Origin: Bacillota bacterium
Lineage (GTDB): Bacteria > Bacillota > Clostridia > Peptostreptococcales > Anaerovoracaceae
Length of the DNA: 40,877 bases
Direction of reading: 5' to 3'
NCBI GenBank assembly: GCA_022767945.1
Contig: JALENF010000024.1
Location: forward strand, 1 to 40,877
Positions 35,023 through 40,877 of this stretch are shown piece by piece. The stretch's first letter is position 1, and each line of letters begins with the position of its first letter. The notes beneath the pieces were generated by a model. The model saw nothing but the letters and a program-made list of their open reading frames with translations, searched no databases and was not told the origin of the DNA. Made by a program: the position numbers and the translations under genes.

Positions 35023-36134
35023 AAATCCATAACAAAAGCGACAAGCCCGATAATATAGTAAAAAAAGAGGCTCGTATCTTTCAGGAATGCGAAGAAATTG
35101 AAAAACAGCTTCCCAGCTTTATGCGTGGTTTTTTTATGTACCTTAAGGGAAACGTTCTTCCAATGACGCGATATGCTTATCTGCACGATATAAGATTTTT
35201 CTGCAATTATCTTATTAAGGAAACAGACCTAACCTCAGCTTCAGTACCTGCAAAGATTACCCTTAAGGAGTTTTCTGAAATTAAAGCGGTTGATATAAAT
35301 ATCTTCATCGATTACTGCAGAAAATATAAGGTGGAAACGGAGAATTCTGTATATGTTTATGAAAACAACAACAAGACTCTCTCACGTAAGAAATCCTCTG
35401 TTTCCGTTCTGTTTAAATATCTTTACAGAGACGAGCTTATACCAAAGAACATTACTGATGGTTTTGACCCAATCCGTCTGCCTAAGGCCGGAGAAAGGGA
35501 AATCAAAGCTCTTCAGGATGACGAGGTTATGGTTATGCTGGATGCTGTCTCCAATGGTACAGGGCTGACAAAGCATCAGTACAGCTACTGGCTTAAGACG
35601 AAAAAGAGGGATAAGGCGATTCTTATTATTTTTCTCACTTATGGTCTTCGTCTTTCTGAGCTGCAGCAGCTGAACGTATCCTCTTTCAATTTTTCCAGGG
35701 GTGAGTTCAAGATATTCAGAAAGCGGGGAAAAGAGTCGATCATGCCGCTGAATGAGTCGGTTACTGAGGTTCTGGAGGATTATCTTGAAAATGAAAGAGC
35801 CCCGGAAAGTGTTCTGGCTGACGAGGATAAGGACGCTTTGTTCCTTTCGCTTCAGGGCACAAGAATGACCGAAAGACAGATAAGACAGCTGGTCAAGAAG
35901 TATACCTCCATCGCTCTGAAAACCTCAGAGCATGACGGATACAGCCCACACAAGCTGAGGGCAACTGCGGCGACAAGCCTCATAGGAAGAGGAAATTCAA
36001 TATATGATGTGGCGGCACTGCTGGATCATGAGCAGGTAACAACCACACAGTTATATGCAAAACATAAACAGGATGTAAAACTGAATCTTGTAAGTGATAT
36101 GGAATGGGAAAAAGAAAGGCTAGGGAAAGAATAA
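35007..36134 (+). CDS. Tyrosine recombinase, XerC/D-like
   Basis: A 375-residue tyrosine-type site-specific recombinase. The N-terminal SAM-like core-binding domain (about residues 35-165) precedes a catalytic domain with the full set: R215 in YGLRLSEL, the beta-hairpin lysine in FRKRGKES, H315-xx-R318 in SPHKLRAT, H341 in LLDHEQV and nucleophile Y350 in QLYAKH. GGAGG about ten bases upstream and an overlap with miaA suggest coupled translation. A mobile-element integrase usually stands beside att sites and cargo; none is seen here, so a chromosomal Xer-type role is more likely. The N-terminus has an unusually charged 25-residue extension. Xer subtype and target site cannot be decided. Confidence 0.87.
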   Translation: MAKEIKIHNKSDKPDNIVKKEARIFQECEEIEKQLPSFMRGFFMYLKGNVLPMTRYAYLHDIRFFCNYLIKETDLTSASVPAKITLKEFSEIKAVDINIFIDYCRKYKVETENSVYVYENNNKTLSRKKSSVSVLFKYLYRDELIPKNITDGFDPIRLPKAGEREIKALQDDEVMVMLDAVSNGTGLTKHQYSYWLKTKKRDKAILIIFLTYGLRLSELQQLNVSSFNFSRGEFKIFRKRGKESIMPLNESVTEVLEDYLENERAPESVLADEDKDALFLSLQGTRMTERQIRQLVKKYTSIALKTSEHDGYSPHKLRATAATSLIGRGNSIYDVAALLDHEQVTTTQLYAKHKQDVKLNLVSDMEWEKERLGKE

Positions 36135-37423
36135 TGAATTACTGCAAAGAACTGCTTATCAATGAACTTGGAATCAATCCCAGGATACTTAAACTTGTTG
36201 AAGAAGCTGAGAAAACTGTAAAAGATCAGTTTCAGGCTCTGGATGATATCACAGCCTATAATCAGTATAAAGTTCTGTCTGTTATGCAGAAACACCAGAT
36301 AGCGGACAGGCATTTTGCATGGAACACAGGCTACGGCTATGATGATGCGGGTCGTGAGGCCGTTGAAAATGTATATGCTGATGTCTTCGGCACAGAAACT
36401 GCCCTCGTAAGACCTACAATTGTAAACGGAACTCATGCTCTGGCAATTACTCTTATGGGCGTACTGAGACCCGGAGATGAGATGATATACTGCAGCGGAG
36501 GACCTTATGATACTCTGGAAGAGGTTATTGGTATAAGAGGTGAGGGAATGGGGTCCCTTAAGGAATATGGTGTCACCTACAAACAGGTAGATCTGCTTCC
36601 TGACGGCTCCATCGATCTGGAAACTCTGAAGTCCGTTATCTCCGAAAAGACAAGAATGGTCTGCGTTCAGCGAGCTACAGGATATGCTTGGCGTAAATCA
36701 ATTACTGTAAACCAAATTGGTGAAGTGGCTGAGCTGGTTCATGGAATCAGTCCGGATATAGTATGCATGGTTGACAACTGTTACGGTGAATTTTTAGATG
36801 TAAAAGAACCTACAAACGTTGGTGTGGATATCATGGCCGGCTCTCTTATAAAGAATCCAGGCGGCGGACTTGCACTGACAGGAGGATATGTATGCGGCCG
36901 CAGGGATCTGGTTGAAAAGGTATCCTATAGAATGACCTGTCCGGGAATAGGTGCTGAATGCGGTCTTACTTTTGGTCAGACACGTACAATACTTCAGGGA
37001 CTGTTTATGGCTCCTAAGGTTGTAAACGGAGCTGTTAAGGGCGCAATCCTCTGTGCCGCAGTATATGAGAAGCTCGGTTATCCTGTTTGTCCTGGTGTCA
37101 GTGATACACGCAGTGATATTATCCAGGCTGTTCAGTTAGGTTCAGCTGACGCCATGGTTGCTTTCTGCGAGGGAATACAGGCGGCAGCACCTATAGATGC
37201 TCATGTTGCTCCTGTTCCATGGGCTATGCCGGGATATGAGGACGAGGTTGTAATGGCAGCAGGAGCCTTTGTTCAGGGCTCTTCTATTGAACTTAGTGCT
37301 GATGGTCCTATCAGAGAACCATACAACATATATTTCCAGGGTGGTCTTACTTATGAACATTCGAAATTCGGTGTTCTGAAATCAGTTAACCGTATGTATG
37401 AAAAAGGTCTGCTTGAGATATAA
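36134..37423 (+). CDS. YnbB/methionine gamma-lyase-family PLP enzyme
   Basis: A 429-residue fold-type I PLP enzyme of the family known as aluminium resistance protein or YnbB (Met_gamma_lyase Pfam family). The PLP lysine lies in GSLIKNPGGGLALTGGYVCG. Other blocks are RPTIVNGTHALAITLMG, CVQRATGYAWRKS and VDNCYGEFLDVKEPT. Substrate and reaction are not established; carbon-sulfur lyase activity is a prediction from the fold. A start at 36104 would add ten unsupported residues overlapping the recombinase; ATG 36134 overlaps only its stop and follows GGGAAAG. In Bacillus, ynbB also lies downstream of miaA, there with hfq between. Confidence 0.85.
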   Translation: MNYCKELLINELGINPRILKLVEEAEKTVKDQFQALDDITAYNQYKVLSVMQKHQIADRHFAWNTGYGYDDAGREAVENVYADVFGTETALVRPTIVNGTHALAITLMGVLRPGDEMIYCSGGPYDTLEEVIGIRGEGMGSLKEYGVTYKQVDLLPDGSIDLETLKSVISEKTRMVCVQRATGYAWRKSITVNQIGEVAELVHGISPDIVCMVDNCYGEFLDVKEPTNVGVDIMAGSLIKNPGGGLALTGGYVCGRRDLVEKVSYRMTCPGIGAECGLTFGQTRTILQGLFMAPKVVNGAVKGAILCAAVYEKLGYPVCPGVSDTRSDIIQAVQLGSADAMVAFCEGIQAAAPIDAHVAPVPWAMPGYEDEVVMAAGAFVQGSSIELSADGPIREPYNIYFQGGLTYEHSKFGVLKSVNRMYEKGLLEI

Positions 37424-37463
37424 AGAGGTTTTATCTTAAGTCAGTTCTCTTTAGGGGGTTTTT

Positions 37464-38177
37464 ATGGGTAATAATCGTAGACTGGATACTGCAGTTTCTA
37501 TATTGAAACTGCTGATACTATTAGGGATTGTAATTGTTATACCTCTGTACATTTTCTTTTATCATGGAGACTTCATTGCCGAATTCAAATCGCTTGATGA
37601 TGTCACAGCCTTTCTGCAGCGTTACAAGCTTGCGAGCATTCCTATTTATATAGGTCTGCAGGCATTACAGATTGTTATTTCAATTCTGCCGGGTCAGGCA
37701 TTTCAGTTTGCAGCCGGTTATTTGTACAGATTCCTGCCCGGTCTGATATTTTCCCTGGCCGGTGCCGTTCTGGGGACGACGATATCTTTTTATCTGGCAA
37801 AGCTTCTGGGGCATGATGCTGTACGTCTGTTCTTTGGAAAGGACAAAACAGCTTATTATCTGGGGCGGCTAAACAGCAAAAGGGCATATACCATAGTTTT
37901 CATTATTTATCTTATTCCGGGTCTGCCTAAGGATTTAGTCAGCTATATTGCCGGTGTATCAGAAATGAGATTCAAACCGTTCCTTGTAGTTTCTCTTATC
38001 GGGAGATTGCCGGGTATGTGTGCAAGTCTGTTAATAGGTGATCTGTATCTCCACGATCATTTTGTTGCAATGGGAATAGTGGCGGCTCTTGCAGTGATTG
38101 CTTTCATTGTGTGCATAGCGAGAAGGGAAGTCATCAAAACCAGAATAGACAGATTATATGATAGAATTTCAAAATAA
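37464..38177 (+). CDS. TVP38/TMEM64 (VTT-domain) membrane protein
   Basis: A 237-residue integral membrane protein of the VTT/DedA-like superfamily, relatives of which are proposed lipid scramblases or transporters. Membrane helices are about residues 12-35, 55-75, 82-110, 140-165, 170-190 and 198-220. The VTT signature region FQFAAGYLYRFLPGLIFSLA continues to GAVLGTTISFYLAKLLG, with the second block LIPGLPKDLVSYIAGVSEMR. GGGGG six bases upstream sets the ATG. It is 40 bases after the YnbB gene and followed by a strong terminator. A 7-base-pair stem (37421-37427 with 37447-37453) sits in the gap between them. Function is unknown. Confidence 0.85.
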   Translation: MGNNRRLDTAVSILKLLILLGIVIVIPLYIFFYHGDFIAEFKSLDDVTAFLQRYKLASIPIYIGLQALQIVISILPGQAFQFAAGYLYRFLPGLIFSLAGAVLGTTISFYLAKLLGHDAVRLFFGKDKTAYYLGRLNSKRAYTIVFIIYLIPGLPKDLVSYIAGVSEMRFKPFLVVSLIGRLPGMCASLLIGDLYLHDHFVAMGIVAALAVIAFIVCIARREVIKTRIDRLYDRISK

Positions 38178-38204
38178 TTATTTTCAATATAAGGGCAGAA
38201 ACTC

Positions 38205-38248
38205 TAGACCTATTGAAATTTCAATATTTCATATAGGTCTAATTTTTT
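38205..38248 (+). terminator. Intrinsic terminator after the VTT gene
   Basis: A long stem (38205-38219 with 38226-38241, one single-base bulge) with a 6-base loop is followed by ATTTTTTA. It closes the plus-strand housekeeping run directly before the SOS promoter. Confidence 0.9.
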
Positions 38249-38258
38249 ATGCTCTATG

Positions 38259-38272
38259 CGAACAAATGTTCA
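38259..38272. promoter_or_regulatory. LexA box 1 (CGAACAAATGTTCA)
   Basis: It matches the Gram-positive LexA/DinR consensus CGAAC-N4-GTTCG in all but the last base, with a complete GAAC-AAAT-GTTC core. It lies just upstream of the -35 box of the next gene. Confidence 0.88.
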
Positions 38273-38280
38273 GAAATCTC

Positions 38281-38309
38281 TTGACAGCGAACAAACATTC
38301 TGATATTAT
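38281..38309 (+). promoter_or_regulatory. Sigma-A promoter, SOS-controlled
   Basis: TTGACA (38281-38286) is a perfect -35, and TATTAT (38304-38309) lies 17 bases downstream. LexA boxes lie upstream of it, inside its spacer and at the expected start point, so strong expression upon DNA damage and tight repression otherwise are expected. Confidence 0.9.
38288..38301. promoter_or_regulatory. LexA box 2 (CGAACAAACATTCT)
   Basis: This box has a perfect left half-site (CGAAC) and a right half with one change (ATTC for GTTC). It lies inside the promoter spacer. Weaker binding than the other two boxes is expected. Confidence 0.75.
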
Positions 38310-38317
38310 ATAGAAAA

Positions 38318-38331
38318 CGAACAAATGTTCA
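38318..38331. promoter_or_regulatory. LexA box 3 (CGAACAAATGTTCA)
   Basis: It is identical to box 1 over 14 bases and lies just after the expected transcription start, 17 bases before the ATG. Box centres are 29-30 bases apart, close to whole helical turns, so the repressors could sit on one face of the DNA. Confidence 0.88.
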
Positions 38332-38348
38332 AATGAGAGGTGAGAAGC

Positions 38349-38648
38349 ATGAAGAGATTCAGAATTAAGTCAAAGTTTAGATTTACATTATTTGCAATAA
38401 TTACAATATTAGTTTTTGTAACATGTTTTACCACAGCCCTTGGAATGAACACTGTAAGCAGCTCATCCAGAGACCAGTATGCACAGCTTAAGATTGAATC
38501 CGGCGATACAATCTGGAATATTGCCCAGGAATATGCCGCACCTGATATGGATGTTCGTAAGGTTGTCAGCGATATCTGCGATTTAAATGATATAACTGCA
38601 GAACAGCTGCAGGCTGGGCAGCACATAATCGTTCCTATATATAACTAA
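38349..38648 (+). CDS. yneA: SOS-induced cell division suppressor, YneA-like (TM + LysM)
   Basis: A 99-residue protein with a basic start (MKRFRIKSKFRF), one membrane helix (about residues 13-32), a short linker and a LysM domain (about 48-97: LKIESGDTIWNIAQEYA to LQAGQHIIVPIY). Bacillus YneA (105 residues) has this same architecture. It is induced by SOS through LexA and delays septation by acting outside the membrane. The three LexA boxes and perfect promoter directly upstream make this assignment stronger than sequence similarity alone. ATG 38349 behind GAGAGGTGAG is preferred over GTG 38340. In Bacillus lexA is divergent to yneA; here no lexA is next to it. Confidence 0.88.
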   Translation: MKRFRIKSKFRFTLFAIITILVFVTCFTTALGMNTVSSSSRDQYAQLKIESGDTIWNIAQEYAAPDMDVRKVVSDICDLNDITAEQLQAGQHIIVPIYN

Positions 38649-38840
38649 CGGATGATTACATTTTTTTATCTCCGATATATACGTTAAACTTCGCAAATAC
38701 TCTTTGATATAGACGAAAGCAGTAAAAGTATGTTGTAGGCGATTTTACGAAAAATAATGGAGGGGTAATATATCGACCACTGTAAATAAAATCGCTTAAA
38801 ACGCAAAATAGAGCCTCTAATTTTTTTAGATATCCCATAA

Positions 38841-38882
38841 TAAAACCCCCTGAAGCTGTAATTGCAACATCAGGGGGTTTTA
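38841..38882. terminator. Bidirectional terminator-like hairpin
   Basis: A 13-base-pair perfect stem (38841-38853 with 38870-38882, core ACCCCCTGA/TCAGGGGGT) with a 16-base loop is flanked by A and T runs on both sides. It could end the YneA-like transcript and any leftward transcript. Confidence 0.75.
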
Positions 38883-38897
38883 AAGGTATTTTATTAT

Positions 38898-38984
38898 GGA
38901 TAGTTGTTATAAAAATGCTTTAGAGTATATTTCAGGCTCTTTGTTTTATAACTATTCCGAAAATTATGATTTTAGGAATAGTTA
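38898..38984. repeat. Three-part competing inverted repeat
   Basis: Segment A (38898-38914), B (38944-38958) and C (38975-38984) share the GGAATAGTTA/TAACTATTCC theme. B pairs with A (8 perfect pairs plus six more with bulges) or with C (10 perfect pairs, then 5 more after a mismatch, loop TATG). The pairings exclude each other. Confidence 0.6.
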
Positions 38985-39062
38985 CGCATGACTTAAAGAG
39001 TCACACCATTTTTAAATATTGTCAGTTCTCTGTAATCGTTCACTCTTCTTTTTTACTATATA

Positions 39063-39520
39063 TCAAAAATTCATGTCAAATTCCATTACAGACTCACGAT
39101 TTTTTTCGTCATCATAAATATCAGATTCATAATATTTGCCACTTCTTGCATTAGTGAGATATCCCGGCTGTAGTTCCATTGCCATAAATGCCGGATAATT
39201 GGCACCGTTACAGTCTGTAATTCCAAATTGGGCAGCTTCTACAAAGCCAAACTGTGGATAATACTCAGGTCGGCCAAAAAACAAAATTGCACCGAATCCC
39301 ATAGTTTTCGCCTTAGCTATCATAGTCTTTAAAGGCTTAGCGATAAGATTCCGTCACGATTTCTCAGTTCATGTACCATCCAGTGTTCATATGGGCATCC
39401 TATTCCGCCCTGCTCAATTCGTCCGGGATATGAAAAAGCCTCTTTTGTAATTTCCTCAACTCTGCGGAAATCTTCCGGTCTCTCTTCTCTGACGCTTATA
39501 TTCAACTTATCTTGTTTCAT
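39063..39520 (-). pseudogene. GNAT N-acetyltransferase remnant (internal deletion and frameshift)
   Basis: Two minus-strand frames read as the two ends of one GNAT acetyltransferase (YhbS-like). The N-terminal piece (39520-39329) starts MKQDKLNISVREERPEDF, reaches EHWMVHELRNRDG and stops at LSLSL. The C-terminal piece (39323-39063) has MIAKAKTMGFGAILFFG, then RPEYYPQFGFVEA, typical of the end of the fold. The acetyl-CoA loop (Gln/Arg-x-x-Gly-x-Gly/Ala) and flanking strands, about 60-70 residues, are missing at the join and the frame shifts there. It therefore cannot make an active enzyme. It lies downstream of a TetR remnant. Confidence 0.8.
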
Positions 39521-39596
39521 TTTTACCTCATTTATTACTTGTTCTCGGCGATTGCAAAAATTCCGGCTCGCCTAAAACTTCCCATACCATTCGGCA

Positions 39597-39686
39597 TTAT
39601 ATTTTTGTCGTAGCCCCGGAATAGCCTTTGTCAATAATCAGGTTCATGGTAGCTTCTATTATCTTCAGTTGTGTTTCATCAAACAT
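39597..39686 (-). pseudogene. TetR-family regulator, N-terminal remnant
   Basis: A 29-codon minus-strand frame begins MFDETQLKIIEATMNLIIDK and continues GYSGATTKI before a stop. This is the first helix-turn-helix half of a TetR repressor; the recognition helix and ligand domain are gone. A GAGGG site lies upstream of the ATG. Upstream again are a promoter candidate and a perfect palindrome, so the control region outlived the gene. The frame is too short for standard gene callers. Confidence 0.6.
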
Positions 39687-39702
39687 GTTACATACCCTCT
39701 TG

Positions 39703-39720
39703 TGCAAGTGATTACTTGCA
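39703..39720. promoter_or_regulatory. TetR-type operator palindrome
   Basis: TGCAAGT-GATT-ACTTGCA is a perfect 7-base dyad with a 4-base centre, lying between a minus-strand promoter candidate and the tetR remnant. This is the usual place for TetR autoregulation. Confidence 0.55.
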
Positions 39721-39747
39721 TTTATATTGATTATGAAATTTTGTCAA
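39721..39747 (-). promoter_or_regulatory. Minus-strand promoter candidate of the tetR-GNAT remnant
   Basis: On the minus strand TTGACA (39742-39747) and TATAAA (39721-39726) are 15 bases apart, shorter than ideal. The dyad at 39703-39720 directly follows the -10. Confidence 0.4.
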
Positions 39748-39750
39748 GAT

Positions 39751-40836
39751 TTAACTAATTTGAATACTTATCAAACCACATGTCATAAACAATATGAAAA
39801 ATGTGACAGCAACTATAATTGCTCCGTTGCTGCGCCTTGCTGGTTTTGTTATTTCTTTCAATCTTTTAGCAAGGGATTTAGCTGAGGCTGACAGACACGT
39901 CGTAAACCCTCTTTCATCGCCGGCAATGTCGAGAAGAAGATTTGCATATTTTCTTCGGGTATCATTTCCCGCATTTGCTAAAACCGTTTCATCGCAGCTA
40001 AATTCAATTTCTTCAGCATGCTTTTTCATCGCAATCCAGATTAGTGGATTAAACCAGCACATGGCAATACAGAAAACAATAAACAATTTAGACCATGCAT
40101 CTTCGCGGCAGATATGTACAAGCTCATGAGTGAAAATAAGTTCCAACTCCTCCTCACCATATCTATGTTCAGGTAAAACAACTCTTATTGTATCGTTCCA
40201 CAACCCAATTGATACCGGCGTATTAACTGCAGGAGAAACAACCAGCTTGTATCCTTTTTTTCGTACACCGGCGCTTTTTGTTACCCTGTTCCAAACATCG
40301 AGTATTTCTGAATCAGAAACATCATATGCATCCTGCAATACCGTTCGTCTAAAGCTTAGATGTTCAATTGTTTTCCAGGTAAGGATGCCAAGAAATCCGG
40401 CCAGCCATACAAATATCATGGATTTAGCAAAAGCCGCAGATATACTGATATTAACAAGTGGTTCAGTGTGCATCGCATCATTAATGGCAATAAGATACAG
40501 ATAATTCGGTATCACCCAAAGCATTGCACGGGCTTTAGCACCGATGTGTTTTCTCATTACAGGTAATAGTATCATCAAAAGAGCGTAGTATATGCTTATA
40601 TGGAAAAATATATTCAAATATGTCATAAATATATCTACTGCAAATTCACTGCTATCTGTTATTCTCCAAAATAAAGGAACGTAGAAAAATGAAAATACAG
40701 CAACATAAATAAGAAGACAACTTGGAAGATATGGGGTATATCTTTGTTTACTATCGTCTGAACTTATTCTCAAAGCCATTGCGAAGCCGAAGCCCAAGGC
40801 TATTATTAATCTCATATACGTTCCAGTATTTGTCAT
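39751..40836 (-). CDS. M56-family (BlaR1/MecR1-like) membrane metallopeptidase, no sensor domain
   Basis: A 361-residue membrane protein of peptidase family M56. Several membrane helices lie in the first ~155 residues. The cytoplasmic zinc-protease domain has the HExxH site (H237, E238, H241 in HELVHICRED) and the downstream EIEFSCDETVL block, followed by a last helix (about 342-358). It ends there, so the extracellular penicillin-binding sensor of BlaR1 is missing. BlaR1 cleaves or inactivates the BlaI repressor on signal. AGAGGAATGAG precedes the ATG, which overlaps the stop of a BlaI-like gene. The inducing signal is unknown; a beta-lactam sensor role is not supported. Confidence 0.85.
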   Translation of the reverse strand: MTNTGTYMRLIIALGFGFAMALRISSDDSKQRYTPYLPSCLLIYVAVFSFFYVPLFWRITDSSEFAVDIFMTYLNIFFHISIYYALLMILLPVMRKHIGAKARAMLWVIPNYLYLIAINDAMHTEPLVNISISAAFAKSMIFVWLAGFLGILTWKTIEHLSFRRTVLQDAYDVSDSEILDVWNRVTKSAGVRKKGYKLVVSPAVNTPVSIGLWNDTIRVVLPEHRYGEEELELIFTHELVHICREDAWSKLFIVFCIAMCWFNPLIWIAMKKHAEEIEFSCDETVLANAGNDTRRKYANLLLDIAGDERGFTTCLSASAKSLAKRLKEITKPARRSNGAIIVAVTFFILFMTCGLISIQIS

Positions 40837-40877
40837 AACTCATTCCTCTCAAGGAGTGCTCGCAGTTCAGCTATTTC
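40833..40877 (-). CDS. BlaI/MecI-family repressor, C-terminal tail (rest outside window)
   Basis: The last 14 codons of a minus-strand gene enter the window, reading EIAELRALLERNEL and stopping in a TGA that overlaps the M56 gene's ATG. The sequence fits the acidic C-terminus of BlaI-type repressors, and blaI-blaR1 order with such overlap is standard. The call leans on context, since the DNA-binding part is not visible. Confidence 0.5.
   Translation of the reverse strand, partial: EIAELRALLERNEL

Larger units (their letters stand above)
38649..39062. other. Non-coding, hairpin-rich AT-rich stretch
   Basis: No gene can be supported in these ~410 bases. They hold a perfect terminator-like hairpin (38841-38882), a set of competing inverted repeats (38898-38984), and a small TGACT/AGTCA hairpin near 38990. 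A 60-codon minus-strand frame (38656-38838) has no recognisable domain and no convincing ribosome binding site. It could be decayed mobile DNA or an untranslated RNA; neither is shown. The strand of coding sequence changes here. Confidence 0.6.

Noticed and set aside
35007-36134. Boundary of an integrated mobile element
   Set aside because: The recombinase has no adjacent tRNA gene, no direct-repeat att pair that I could see and no cargo genes; its neighbours are conserved operon genes in both directions.
38306-38626. 106-codon minus-strand frame opposite the YneA-like gene
   Set aside because: It covers the LexA-controlled promoter and reads antisense to a well-supported gene.
38656-38838. 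60-codon minus-strand open frame as a gene
   Set aside because: No recognisable domain, rich in aromatic residues, no convincing ribosome binding site, and it ends inside a hairpin-rich region. It may be a chance frame or mobile-DNA debris.
38966-39154. 62-codon plus-strand open frame
   Set aside because: It runs antisense into the GNAT remnant, with no ribosome binding site and no family resemblance. The apparent frame follows from the minus-strand coding pattern.
39794-40504. Two plus-strand frames (111 and 124 codons)
   Set aside because: They are shadows antisense to the M56 peptidase gene, without start signals.
1-40877. CRISPR arrays, tRNA or rRNA genes, intact insertion sequences
   Set aside because: Intergenic spaces are short and were read for spaced repeats, cloverleaf-like inverted repeats with CCA-type ends and transposase frames; none was found. 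A covariance-model search would be needed to exclude small RNAs.

Overview
The window is a dense, almost entirely plus-strand stretch of a low-to-moderate GC Firmicute chromosome. The complete spoIIIA channel operon (spoIIIAA-AH) marks an endospore-forming lineage of the class Clostridia. A four-subunit 2-oxoacid:ferredoxin oxidoreductase with an adjacent aminotransferase suggests an anaerobe that ferments pyruvate or amino acids. Strong GGAGG-type ribosome binding sites, many 1-4 base stop/start overlaps and consensus TTGACA/TATAAT promoters fit this. The genus cannot be settled from the sequence alone.

Layout. (1) 1-2092: RNA turnover and translation, with the 3' part of an RNase J gene, a YlbF-family gene and efp behind its own promoter. 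(2) 2152-8973: mltG, a TrmR-like tRNA methyltransferase and a U32 protein (a wobble-uridine hydroxylation/methoxylation pair, as in Bacillus yrrL-yrrM-yrrO), a CNNM/CBS/CorC membrane protein, and an 853-residue TetM/EF-G-like GTPase fused to a YacP/Rae1-type NYN ribonuclease domain. (3) 9014-13118: spoIIIAA-AH in canonical order, with an unusually short SpoIIIAF. (4) 13187-19760: the conserved yqhY-nusB-xseA-xseB-ispA-dxs-tlyA block from a near-perfect sigma-A promoter, with a TsaD-like paralogue where Bacillus has folD, and without accBC upstream. (5) 19793-24289: class I aminotransferase, strong terminator, then the porGDAB-type operon from a promoter with two dyad-symmetric operator candidates. 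(6) 24455-25648: secreted transglutaminase-like/Fn3 protein on its own promoter. (7) 25652-37423: DNA and tRNA maintenance: sbcD-sbcC, mutS-mutL-miaA, a tyrosine recombinase translationally coupled to miaA, and a YnbB-type PLP lyase. (8) 37464-38648: a VTT/TVP38 membrane protein, then a small TM-LysM protein (YneA-like) behind a textbook SOS promoter with three LexA boxes. (9) 38649-39750: a non-coding, hairpin-rich stretch and two decayed minus-strand genes (GNAT acetyltransferase, TetR regulator). (10) 39751-40877: a minus-strand BlaI/M56 (BlaR1-like) pair, cut by the window edge.

The plus-strand part is conserved housekeeping and sporulation sequence. The accessory character begins after about 38.6 kb, where strand, base composition and gene integrity change. 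The most promising undescribed biology is the GTPase-ribonuclease fusion at 6412-8973, which joins a factor expected to enter the ribosomal A site with a domain whose stand-alone relative cuts mRNA there.
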